64,000 nucleotides of DNA from Pterobdella sp. o SKG-2022 (taxonomy: Eukaryota > Annelida > Clitellata > Hirudinida > Piscicolidae), in assembly GCA_964035795.1 (NCBI GenBank), contig OZ038324.1, positions 7,161,206 through 7,225,205 on the forward strand, in the 5' to 3' direction. Numbering within the stretch: position 1 is the first letter of the stretch; each line of letters begins with the position of its first letter. Under the pieces are notes generated by a model that was given only the letters and a program-made list of their open reading frames with translations, had not been told where the DNA came from and made no database searches. Shown piece after piece: positions 1-12,100 of this stretch. The position numbers were made by a program, and so were the translations under genes.

Positions 1-618
1 AATTTATATGTCACTTAATTTAGACACAGTTTTATTTATTTGAAAAGACGATGTTGTAGATTGGATAAAAAAAACATAAAATATCGTATTTCAATGCATT
101 AATAATTTGTTATTCTTTCATTTTATTTTTAGTTTTAGGTCCCAATTTTGTTATTCTCGATAGTTTATGTTTTCTTCTTCACTAAAACATCAATGAAGTT
201 ATTTCAATGATGAGGGAAATTTCAAGTGTTTCAAATAGAAATAAAATTTAGAAGCTATCAAATGTCAGTAACTAATAGAATGGAAACTTGTTGCATGCTT
301 AGAATGTGACCTGATAACATCACTCAAATAGCGATATAAAAACTCTATTGATTACAAAAATAAACTAAAAATTGACACATTTGGCATATTTCAATAAATT
401 TTCATAACGAAAATTCCAAATTAGCGTGTAACGAGGTTTTGTGTACTTAGCTTATTATTTAAGCCACACTCGTCAAATAGTAAAAGTTAACATATTCTAT
501 AATTTATGCAAATAGAATATATTGGTTTCGTCGTAAAATAATGAAAAAACTTGATTTCTAATTTATAATAAAAAATTTGGTAAGTTATCTTTGCTGTTAA
601 AAGTTAAAGTTCACTCAA
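1..618. other. AT-rich sequence upstream of the HMG-CoA lyase gene
   Basis: No coding exon could be supported here. It presumably contains the promoter and 5' UTR of the lyase gene that starts at 619, but no clear TATA box or other element stands out. Confidence 0.4.
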
Positions 619-3063
619 ATGGCCATAAGTTTCTGGCTGGTAGATTTCCTCGTTCCTGGCTTCAGGTCCAAAGCTAATCTCCTCAAGACTGGCCGAAGAC
701 TATTTTCTAAGAGTTCTGTTAGTTTTTAGAGCATTGAAAATAATGATCTTCAAAATCTTTTTCCTTAAACTTTAATGAAGATTATTTTTTATTGAAATTT
801 TTTCTCTTAAGTTATTAATATATATGAATGATTATTTTATACACAGATGTCTGGCCTACCTTCATTTGTGAAAATAGTGGAGGTAGGACCAAGAGATGGA
901 CTACAGAATGAAAAGGTAAGGATTAAAACAGCATCAAAAATTTTTTTAAATAACTCAACTCAAAATTATCAATACAATTTCTTGTAATGAATTAAATTTA
1001 TTAGGAAATTGTGCCAACTGAAGTGAAGATAGAACTTATAAACAAGTTATCTGAGACAGGGTTGAAAGTGATTGAAACAACCAGCTTTGTTTCTCCCAAA
1101 TGGGTTCCACAAGTAACAAACATTATACTGATTGAAGAATTCAATTTCAACAATCAACCATTTAATAGAAATGAAACCCCCATTCATATTTGAGTTTATC
1201 TTCACCAACAAAACCACACCACATCACAGCTTTCAAGACTACAAACACATACAGATGGAAAATAAACCACATTGCAACTTTTTCAGCCTCTATACACTCG
1301 CAGATGGGAGACAACAGCAAGGTGATGCAAGGAATAATAAGAAAAAGTGGAGTGACATACACAGCCCTCACTCCCAACATCAAGGGCTTCCAATCAGCTG
1401 TGAGAGATATATAGATAGATAAATAGTTTCATTTTTTATTCAATAATAATGCTAATAATTTCTCAAACAGGTTGACTCAAAGATGGATGAGGTAGCAGTG
1501 TTTGGAGCAGCATCAGAATCCTTCAGCCAGTCTGTGCTGGGCTTCTCATTTTCTTTATCAATTATAATAATAATACTAATATCATAAAAAATAATCATAA
1601 ACTAAAAGTAATGATAAAATGAGAAAAAAAATAGAAAAAAACCAAGAATTGGCCAAAGAAATATCCAGGTTATGAAAGGTGAAAACAACAGTAATTCTGA
1701 TGGTAATAGGGGCTATAAGAACAATAAAAAATAAATTAGCTAGTTATCTTAAACTCATTGTCGTAAATATATCTTTCAAAACAATAAAAAAATCAGCAAT
1801 ACTTTGTAGTGGTTTTATTTTGAGAAAAGTGCTGGAAAGGAGTCAAGAAAATTAGATTTTGGTTATTCTAGGCTTTTGAAAAAAGCTCGGTACCAAATTC
1901 ATAAACGACTTAGCCGTGAGAAAGCACATAATAATAATAATAATAATAATATTTTTATCATAAACAAGTGGTACTATCTATAAATTTATTGTTATTTATT
2001 ATTATTGTTATTATTTATTATAATCATCATCATATTCATCAAGGAAAAACATCAACTGCTCAATTGACGAAAGTCTAGACCGCTTCGATGACGTAATGAA
2101 GGCATCCAAAACAGCGGGCATTCCCGTCAGAGGGTTGTGACGTGTTTGTATCACATGCGTTTAAAATCAAGCTCAAGTTGATAATATCAGTTATTCTAGC
2201 GCAGAGTGTGTTTAAAATTAAATTTAAGTTTATAAAATGAGTTTTTTTAACTGGGTGGTGATTTTTTAATAACTAATTGAGTGTATTTTAATACTTCGTT
2301 ATGAGGCTGAGTAACAATAGAGTACCCGTCTCTTATATTTCTAATATAATATTTTTTCATACTATATTATATTAAGCATATTAGGATACTTTCATCACAG
2401 TTATTTGTCATGTGTTGTGGGATGCCCTTACGAAGGTTACATACAGCCAGAGAAAGTCGCTAAAGTTAATACCTTTCACGTGCATCTTTTAAAGTTTTTT
2501 ATACAATTAATAATGAAAATGAGTATATTATTTAAAAAATATTATTAATCTTTATATAATTTTTAAAGTTTTAATATATTTTTCTCAATAATAATAATAT
2601 TATAATTATTGATAATAATAATAATTATAGTTATTATTAATTATAACATTATAATTATTATTAATAATAAAATTATAATAATTATTAATAATATCATAAT
2701 TATTATTACTAATAATTATTAATAACAACTTTATTATTATCACCATCAGTATTAACAACCAACATAGGTAGCCCGCAGGTTGTATGATATGGGTTGTTAC
2801 GAGGTGTCACTGGGGGACACTATCGGAGTTGGAACTCCTGGGAGCATGCGCAAGATGCTCTCTTGTGTTGTCAAGGTGCTTGTTTTTATTTTTTTTGTTA
2901 TTCTTATTTTGTTTGTTTGTTTTATTTATGTATTTGAGTTTACATTGTTTTTTTTTATTGTTTTTGTTTTTTAATTTTTTTTGGCTGGTATTTTTTCCTA
3001 TATTTTTATTTTATAAAATTATCCAATTTTGAAATTTTTTTAAAAATTTATTATTTATTTTAG

Positions 3064-3150
<87 letters not shown>

Positions 3151-3407
3151 AAAAAATTTTTTTTATCAGTATCATCGTTATTGTAAACATCACTAATCCA
3201 TCTGACAGGAAATTCCGGTAGAAAGACTCGCCGTGCATTGTCATGACACATACGGGCAAGCTCTTGCCAACATTTATGCCTCTCTTGATGTTTGTATTGT
3301 TTAAATGTTTTTTCAACCTTATTTTATTCTTATTTTTCAATTATTTTTCAGATTAATTTTTCATCATCTCGAATTTAGCATCAAATATGAAATAGAAGAA
3401 GGCTATA

Positions 3408-3443
<36 letters not shown>

Positions 3444-3953
3444 TAGAAGTTTGTTATAAACACCTATGTAAAAGCATTATCATCACAACTATCACCCTTT
3501 CTACCATCACCACCATCCTTTCTCCCATCACCACCAGATGGGCATTTCAGTGGTGGACAGCAGTGTAGGGGGCCTAGGTGGATGTCCCTACGCCAAAGGT
3601 GCCAGTGGAAACGTCGCTACCGAAGACGTTGTGTATCTTCTGCAAGGCCTCAACGTCGAAACTGTGGGTGGGAAGAGGGGGGAAGGGTGAGATTTGTACA
3701 ATAATAAAACAATAAAGCTGGTGATTATAATAATAACAATCCTCCTAGTCATCATAAAATACATTTCAGCCAAAAGTTTAAGCATTCACTTCCAGTTTTT
3801 TTATTCTCAATAACCACATTCAAACTTCAAACACACTTTCGTCAGGGAGTGAGTTTATCGAAACTTCTCGAAGCTGGATCTTACATAGCAGCAGCCATTA
3901 ACAGACCCACAATGTCCAAAGTGGCCCAAGCCCTGGCCAAGTCAAAAATGTGA
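619..3953 (+). CDS. HMGCL: Hydroxymethylglutaryl-CoA lyase, 11 exons, 335 aa
   Basis: Cleaves HMG-CoA to acetyl-CoA and acetoacetate (leucine breakdown, ketogenesis). Exons: 619-717, 847-915, 1005-1112, 1304-1399, 1471-1529, 2044-2133, 2401-2464, 2768-2875, 3209-3289, 3538-3663, 3846-3953; all phases agree. Exon 1 encodes a Ser/Arg/Lys-rich, acid-poor leader of 33 residues that joins SSMSGLP, as in the vertebrate mitochondrial precursor. Family catalytic residues are present: [10 protein letters not shown] (Arg49, Asp50), HCHDTYG (His241, His243), [14 protein letters not shown] (Cys274, Asn283). The usual SVAGLGGC signature reads SVGGLGGC. The protein ends in Ser-Lys-Met, a PTS1-like peroxisomal signal, so dual mitochondrial and peroxisomal location is possible (inference). 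Length is close to the human 325 aa. The family call is certain; exon 1 rests on reading frame and similarity only. Confidence 0.95.
3066..3148. repeat. (TA)n microsatellite in an HMGCL intron
   Basis: An uninterrupted TA dinucleotide run of about 80 bases, in the intron between exons 2768-2875 and 3209-3289. A minus-strand open frame of alternating Ile and Tyr through it is an artefact. Confidence 0.95.
3412..3441. repeat. (TA)n microsatellite in an HMGCL intron
   Basis: A second, shorter TA run in the next HMGCL intron. Confidence 0.9.
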
Positions 3954-5750
3954 CCAACTGCCTCCTTACCACCACCATCTTCTTTGCTTTCTCAATGCGT
4001 TCCTTTTTTTTGCTGGCATCTCTAGCGTTTATTATTTTTGTTTTTAGGTTTTTATGGTTTTTTGTGTCATGATTTTTTCAATTATTTTTAAGCTATTTTT
4101 TGTTATGATGTTTTATTTAAGCTAATATCTTTGACTTGGTGTCATCCAATCTTGAATCATGAAAGTATTGTCTTTGTTTCATTTATTGAGGTAAATACAA
4201 ACCAATCAAATTCATTTGTTCTCAATCAAAACTCATACGATAACCTAACGAAATTAGCATTAAATTAAGTAACACTACATATTTTATCCATAACTGAGTG
4301 AAATTAAATCGAATCTTATAAGAACCAATCACGTCCAAACAATCCATTAATATTACACTCATTGGTGGCTTCGGAAATGTTTTAATAATTACGAACCGTA
4401 TGATGCACCTCATCTGCCACCATAAATAGAGATAAGCTTCAAACTTATTCAGTGGCCACTTTACTGTCTATCAAAGGTGGTTCTAGTATCAGGCAGTTGT
4501 AGCAAAATGTTGAACATTTGAAGAAAATAATATATATATGTTGACGAACATTTTAAAATCGATCAACCGCTAGAAAATGATTTTGTAATCAATTTTCACC
4601 AGTATGTAATAAAATTTTAATATTTTCAAAAATATAAGATAATTAAATTACTAGATAACTCTCTTGTGTCTACAAACTGTTTGCACGAAAGGATCAAATG
4701 TAAAGTAAAATGGAGAAAGGGAAGTGGATCGGTAAGTCGACCGATGAATAAAAATCTTATGTAAATGAAAAAAACAAAAAATAATCACAAAAAGCAGATG
4801 GTGATTCACAACTAGAAAACACGTAAATAGCCGCTTTAACAGATCTTTCTCCAATTTGGCAGAGAAACCTTTACTACCATTCCTAATAGTGTAAATTTCT
4901 TTGACATAGTTGTGGAGCAAAAATATTTATGAAATATTCACAATATATTAAAAATTATAATAATAAATAATGCCAATACATGACGACTGAAACACCTATA
5001 GCTGATAAGTCTATGTTTGATCTTTTCGCTGCTCCTGTTTGATGAAAACTTACAAAATAAAATGAGATTTTCATAGCAGTTTGCAGTCTTTAAATTAGTA
5101 GACATGATAATGTGAGTTCAACGTACGAAAAGCTTCGTGTTATTCAATTTATATGACTGTTTTATTTGAAAGGCTTTCTTATCAAATAGCTTTTATATCT
5201 TCCAATTTTAATCGAATAATTTCTGGTCTGACGACAATTAATCAACCATCTCAAAAATTTTATTTGACATTTAGACATTTAATTGCTTTTGTCTATTTTT
5301 ATCAAACATACAATAAACCTGGAGTTTTTTTTTACATTGTTGAAAGTGTTTAAGCTGAGTGATCTATTGACCAACACGATAAAAGCAGAGACAATAGTAG
5401 TAATTAAATGCTGGTGCTAAATCAATCACTCTTGAGCAAGCTTTATAAAATCTATGACTGAAAAGCATTATTGTGAAGCAAATTTAAAAAGGAAATGTCC
5501 CGCTGAAAATAGTCCTTTCTAGGCTTAAAAATATTTTTATAGTCATAAAGCAAAGACCTTTTTGAGATTAGTTATAATCAATAAATTTATTCAAATCGAA
5601 ACAATGAATGTGTATTTGAAATATCAACATTGAGTTACATAACAGAGATGCCCTAACTCTGTAAGTTTTGCTCTCTTATCACTTTGACGTCGATCGATAT
5701 AGCCATAGTGAACAACTGAACCTAACATCTAATCTATGGTAATAAAACCC
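3954..5750. other. Intergenic, no gene seen
   Basis: HMGCL 3' region and spacer before the metalloproteinase gene. No exon is supported. One copy of the ACGAAAAGCTTCGTGT repeat core (reverse orientation) lies near 5123-5141. Confidence 0.6.
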
Positions 5751-5757
5751 TATATAA
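5751..5757 (+). promoter_or_regulatory. Probable TATA box of the MMP gene
   Basis: TATATAA lies about 40 bases before the ATG at 5796, which would put transcription start some 15-20 bases before the start codon. The spacing fits a short-leader TATA promoter; no expression evidence is available. Confidence 0.5.
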
Positions 5758-5795
5758 ACAAGTCAAACTAAAAACTTGAAATAGTTTTTTTGACA

Positions 5796-7970
5796 ATGAA
5801 GTTCAAACAGGTGCTCATGTTTTGTTGTCTGACTCTGGTGGTAGTGTTGTCCCAAGAAGAGCCTCCAAGCGATGAGAAAGTTCCCGAAAGACTTGTGGTC
5901 AGTTTATCTATATTATCAATTCTTTTACAGTTTTTAATCTATATTGACAACTCTTATAACAATTTTAATCTTTTCAAAAACCATTATACGTGATAAAATA
6001 ATTTTTATCCCCTTTACACGTGTTTGTCCCATGATTGGCTCAATGCTCTAAAGCTCAAAAGGGTTATCATGATTCTTTTTTTTTGGTAAACGTGATATTA
6101 ATTACCAAAAAAAATCAGCCTAAAAATCTCATTTGGAAAGTTCTTGTTAATCCTGATTGATTCCCAAACGAAAGCTCTTTTATGCACCATAAAGCTTAAG
6201 AACATAGAAAACGTTGTAGGTTGAAAACTTAAGCTATGAGATTTCACTAAAAGAAAAATCAAAAAATCAAAAAAAGTAGAAAGATTTTTACTGATTATTT
6301 TTTAGCTTTTCGAAAATTACCGAAAACATTTAACGAGCGAACAAATGAGCATTCCAGCGTTTAATTCATGTATCTTTAATAATATACCCTATAACTATAA
6401 CTTGCTTCACAGCAATACTTGAAGAGATTCGGTTACTTTAAGAAGACAGAGGAAGACGATATGATCAGTCTTTCCGATGCTATCAAGAGCATGCAGTCAT
6501 TTGGAAACATCCAAGTCACAGGTTGAAAACCTATTTTAAAAACATCCTAGTTTAATCGGGTTTTGACATGCTTAAAGGTGAAGTTGACAAGAAAACGTTG
6601 GCGTTGTTAGATAAACCAAGATGTGGCATGGCGGATTTGGAAGAAGAAGATACCAGAGCAAAAAGATATTCTACCTCTAAAAGTTAGTGAAAGTTTTTTG
6701 TTTTTGATTTTAACTTGTTGTAGAAATTGTAGCTCGTTTGTTTTTTATAATTTAAATGGTTTATTATATTTTTATATTCAAATAAAAACATCTTTAGGAT
6801 TTTTTTTTATTCCACAAAGTTTTTCGTAAGATGAACTCACATAATCAAGTAGAAGTACAAATATTTATACATTTTTATAAATTTTAATTTTTTTTATGGG
6901 GTAAACAACTTCGAAATGTATGTCATTGAGGAAACTTTCATAATTGAACTTTTAAGCTTAGTAAAAGCTTTAACTTTAGTTTTAATGAGAAAATCTGCTT
7001 TTTTTTGATAAGATATCACTTAAATGTTGTTAGAAAAAAGTGAGACAATCTTTGACTTTTTATGAGTATATTTTTGTCGCAATTTTTCCCTTAAGTCATA
7101 AAAAATAGTTTTTTAAATAAAAAAAAAACTAAACCTAGTATTAAGTATAGTGTTCACACTTGATTACAAAATTTCTGCAATTAATTATCAAATCTTTGCA
7201 TAAAAAACTTAATTGAAAAATTTCAGAATCAATTCAATCAAATGAATGAAAAAAATTCGTATGAGAACCTACACAGCTTATTAATTTTAAAATTCTGATC
7301 AGAAAAGTGGCAGATGAACAACCTCGAATACTGGATATACAGCTATCCTCTGCAGACTGAAGACATGTCCGATGATGACGTTAACGAGGTTTTCGAGGTC
7401 GCGTTTGCTGTGAGTACTGTCAGTGTCAATGTTATACATTCACCTTATAAGTAATGCTAACTAAAGATTAAAAATTATTTTTTATTAAACGTCATAGATT
7501 TAATGTCCTATATGAGGTATTTCTCGCAGAAATGGTCTGCAGTGGTACCACTTAACTTCACCAAGAATGAGACCAAACACCAAATCAAGATTGCTTTCAC
7601 TAACAGAACTCACCCAGAAGATAATACGCCATTTGATGGACCAGGGGGAGTTCTAGGCCATGCTTATTACCCAGAATCAGGGAAAGTTCATTTCGACAAT
7701 GAAGAAATTTGGGTCAAAACCACGCCAAAGAGTTTGTAAAATCTTTTTGATATTTTATGTATTTTACATTAAGCTTACTGGATCTAATGAACCTTAGGCG
7801 AAATGGGAAAGTACTTGCTTTATGTGGCTACCCACGAGATCGGCCACTCCCTGGGCTTGAAGCACAGTGAGGTGGATGCAGCCGTGATGGGTCCATACTA
7901 CTCAGGCTACAATCCATCTTTTGAACTACATGCTGATGATATTAATGGCATCAATTCATTGTATGGTTGA
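5796..7970 (+). CDS. Matrilysin-type matrix metalloproteinase, 6 exons, 265 aa
   Basis: Secreted zinc endopeptidase. Exons: 5796-5897, 6413-6521, 6578-6682, 7303-7409, 7530-7731, 7798-7970. Order: signal peptide (1-20), propeptide with a peptidoglycan-binding-like helix region (35-80), cysteine switch PRCGMAD (Cys86), then RAKR at 97-100, which resembles a furin site. The catalytic domain starts near 101. The zinc motif [11 protein letters not shown] places ligands at His221, His225 and His231 with catalytic Glu222; Met239 is the Met-turn. The protein stops directly after the catalytic domain (LYG), so hinge and hemopexin domains are absent, as in MMP7 and MMP26. Compared with matrilysins as I know them, the structural zinc/calcium loop is altered: HPED replaces H-x-D, and PESGKVHFD lacks the usual GGD segment. 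ATG 5796 was chosen over an upstream TTG. Orthology to a particular vertebrate MMP is not claimed. Confidence 0.93.
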
Positions 7971-8082
7971 GAATATGAGTTTTTTTTTCACACTCAATCA
8001 GTTTAGATTGAATCATCTTTTGATTTTAAACAAACTGAAGACATTTGAAGACGTGAATTTTTTTTCAGTACAAAATTTCCTG

Positions 8083-8088
8083 AATAAA
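8083..8088 (+). terminator. Polyadenylation signal AATAAA after the MMP gene
   Basis: AATAAA lies 113 bases after the MMP stop codon in AT-rich sequence. It is plausible, but in such sequence it can occur by chance. Confidence 0.45.
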
Positions 8089-9159
8089 GTTATAGATGCA
8101 TATTTGATAGAACAACTAAAAATATTGACTAATTCAACTATGTTTCTATTGGAAAAAAATTGCCAATGAAAAAAGAAACAAGTTTTAAAAATGAAGTGCT
8201 AAAATTCTTGATAAACTTGGAAAGAATGTTGAAATTCTGGTCATTACATTGGAGCACTTAAAAACTCCGTGAATACCATTGCGTTTGTTTTTTCTCGGTA
8301 GCTTCATATATTTAGGAACATGAAAAAGAACCTATCTAACTCCACATTAAAACATTAAATGTTCATATCTATAAACGTGTAAAACGACGCTTTGAGACCC
8401 CAAAAGAATGGTTAAGATAGATACGTCCTTGAACTATAGTCGTGCCACGTCTTCATTCCTATATTAACTTTTATATTTGAATGTTTGAAACGTATCTCAG
8501 ATTTAGGTTTAATGAACTTTGAAAGTAACTTCAATTTTATTCTGCTTTTCTTCAAAAACATTTTTTGGCGTTATACATGTGAAATTGATATAATTTTTAT
8601 TTTGAGACCTTACACTTTTGGAGACATGCAAATTTTAATTTAATAGTAAACTCATAGGATAAAAAATATTCTCATTAAAAAGGAATTCGACTTTTTGTCA
8701 ACTGAGTAAAAGTAAACTTTATTTATTCTATGAGACATAAAATTGTTTAAAGCTACCTAAACTTTTATAAACTCACAGATAGTATTAGCATTATTTTCTG
8801 AAAGAAAAATATCTTAGAAAGGAACATAATGTCCTAAAACATCGTCACAAAAATATTTATTGATTACAAATTCAGACTTCAACTTGACAGAAACTGAGTT
8901 TTTGTGCCCCTCAAAGGGTTAAGTGAATCGAACTTTGAATCAACCGTCAAAACCCCAATGGAATAGCATTATAACGTTTTAAATATTTAAACAATTTTTT
9001 AGAATAAATAAATATTTTTTTAAAATTCAAAAGCTACTTTAAAAATAGTAAAGATTAAAATTGAAAAATATATTTCCCTAGACATTCTTTAATGCATATA
9101 ATTCCTAGGACTAAGTACCGAGACAGGTGAATACATTTAACACCATAATAAATAGTGGT
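8089..9159. other. Spacer between convergent MMP and PRDM2 genes
   Basis: AT-rich sequence with no supported exon. It must hold the 3' UTR end of the minus-strand PRDM2-like gene. Confidence 0.6.
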
Positions 9160-12100
9160 TCACAACGCAGTTTTCTTCCTTTTCACCATCGTCAACCTTG
9201 GACCCCTCCTCTTCCTTGTTTTCTTTATCTCACTACCACCCTCCTCCTTCTCACCTTCTTTCTCTTCATCTTTATCGTCTTTGGACTTGTCTCCCTTAAT
9301 CAATTTTTCTTCAAACCCTCCTACCTCGCTTTCAGTTTGGGGAAGAATATTCTGTTGAGAAATTACATCAAAGGGAGCTTTCATATCATTGACTACCGTA
9401 TCAATCTTGACGTTATTTTTGTTATCAGAGCGTACTAAAATGATAGGTCTTATGCTGTTTGCAGAGACAATTTTGTCCCCGGAAGAAGTCGAGGTAGTGA
9501 TCTTTTTGGTGATGATGGTGGGAATGGTGGGGATGGTGCTGATTGTTGGAATGGTGGTGACAGTAGTGATGAATGTATTTGATATCATGTTCGGGTGTTT
9601 GATAATAGGATCGCTATCGCTGATGAGGGTGATGGGAGCAGTTTTTATAACAGGGGTGGTTAAATTGTTGAACGTTTTTGCTTCACTAGTTGTTTTGTCA
9701 CTATCAACTCCACTTTCCACCAATTGTTTAATGGTGTTGGAAACGTTGAGACAAAATTCCAAAGAAGGTGGTGCTAAAATATCAGGACTGTGGCTGGAGC
9801 TGGTGTTACTTGATTGGTTGCTATAAATAGGCTTCGTTTTGCTGGGTGTTTTATTATTTTTATTGTTTTTATTACTAGTCCAATTTCGTTTTCTTTTTTT
9901 CCTAATCGACCCACTGCTTCCTTTCCTACCGTCTTCACCGTCGTTGTTCGCCTCTACATTGTTGCTTGACGGAATAACCTGAGATTGAATGTATATCTAA
10001 GACTATCGATTTTTTTAAGCCTCTTATGTTTTTTCAGGTATTTCTTTCGAGGAACTTCAAATAAGTCAGTTTTTAAATACATTTATTTTTTTGAAAAAAA
10101 AATCGAAAAGAGCAATTTTATCACAATAGATTAGCTTTCTAGTTTTTTAAAAAATAAAGCATCATAAGAATCATAAAAGATTATCGATTAAATTTCATTT
10201 ATAAAGACTTATCAAAAACTCTAAGTATCTTGAAGAAAATAACCGTGGATTGGAGGCCATCTTCCCACTCGGAGTCCAAAAGTTCCCCCTTTTCCTTGAA
10301 ATCCTTCCTCACGTGACAAAACTCCACCACGTGTTTCCTTAATGTTCTTATGTACAAGAACTGTGTGAGATCATTTGGTGAAATCATTTGTAAATATTGA
10401 AGCTACATGTTTATCAGCATATGGTTTAGAGTTTCATGTTGATGAAAGCCAAGTAGTTCACATGGCTGACCTGGTGTCGACAATAGATGCACATATGTTT
10501 CAGAGGATCATACTCGAAACCATCATCTTCTTCCTCCTCCTCCTCCGCAGTCACCGCTTCCGAGGGTCCTGTCTCTGGAGTAGAATCAGGTTCACCCTTA
10601 GTCTTCCTGTTGGCTGCGTTGTTCTGCTTAAGTGGTAGTGTTATGCTATGAAAATAATTCGTAGAATATGGAATGAAATTTCTATCAATCCATCATATCT
10701 ATAAACATAGCCTATTTTATAATTATTTTATATTATAAAGATGGGATTTTTAAGAAAATAATTTTATTTAATATAATTGATAGTATTTATTTAAAAAATT
10801 GACTGTAATAGTTGAACAAACCATGATCAACTCCCTTCTGCGGGCACGCACCATGTAGTCAGGGTCATCAAAGGCCCTCACCACGGCTCCTCCCACTTCT
10901 TGACTCCTTCTTCTCGTCATAACCTTTGAACACCCTGATGACTTGCTCAACATAATGCCATCACCATTATCATCACCCACGTGTTGCTGCACCAAAATCT
11001 TTTGGAGTTGCTTCTTGTACACTTCTTCACTCACCAAACCATCAGTCCTCATCAATCCATTCCCCTTGTACTTGACCCGCTTCTTATCAGGCGAGCCTTG
11101 AGCTGCGGGAATTTCTGTGCCTCTCAACACAAACACCCACGACACCCTGTCTTTGAGGTTTCTCCAATAGTCTCCACACTCGTCAGAGATGTGCTTATGC
11201 AGTTCTACTCGGCTGCTGAAAGATTGACGACATTTTGTGCATGTTTTTGTTGCTTTCTTTGGACTAGTGGTTGCTGAAGTTACTTGTGGAGATGTTTCCT
11301 GCATGGATAGATTTTGTGCTAGTGAACTGTTCTCAACAGAAAAGTGACTGTTAAAAGTTTGTGTGATGGTATCATCCGAGGGTACAACGATCAATGCACT
11401 AGTGTCAAGATTTTCATTCGAAAGTTTATCTGCCATTTCAACTTCTTTACCTACTTCTCTAGTTTCAGATGAACTTTGAATAGGTTCAGATGTTGTTTGA
11501 AGTTGTGGTGAGAGCGTTACAGATGGCGATGTTGTCAATGGAATATCCAAAATAGGCGTATTGATGTATGTAGATGTTGATAGTACTGATTGTAGAAATG
11601 ACGTTGATGAAGATGGGGGTGGTGGTTCGATTCCTCCAACAGCTTCTTCCACTTCGATCTCAGTAAGAGGTAGCATTGATGACGTCACGTTGAGTTGACC
11701 AATAGGATTGGGTGTTTTTATCCACGTGACCACAAAATCTTTATCGACTTCGAGGTGGCGACTGTCCACGTGGGAATGTTGTCTTTCTTGGTGGTCAGTA
11801 ACAGACAGTTTTGAGTTGAACTCCTGATAACAGACCAAACAAATAAACTTTTTTTCGTCACTTTTCCCTTTGTCGGAAGCATCATTTGCCTTTTTATTGC
11901 TAATTTTATTCTTATTGTTTGTATCCACAGCCAGACTGGGTTTCACAAGGCAGTCAGCGTTAGATTGCTTCTTTTCATCATCATCATCCTTATCCTCCTC
12001 ATCATTTGGAGGCACTAAACAAGGAAAGTTCGGTGGTGTGGAGTCGCTATAGACGCATTTAATATGTTTGGACAGATCTAAGACTCCATCATCAACCCTG

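Noticed and set aside
3011..3340. Minus-strand open frame with a long Ile-Tyr alternation
   Set aside because: Translation of a TA microsatellite inside an HMGCL intron.
9127..9826. Plus-strand open frames of 100-145 codons
   Set aside because: Antisense to the last exon of the PRDM2-like gene, whose frame, splice phase and family motifs are clear.
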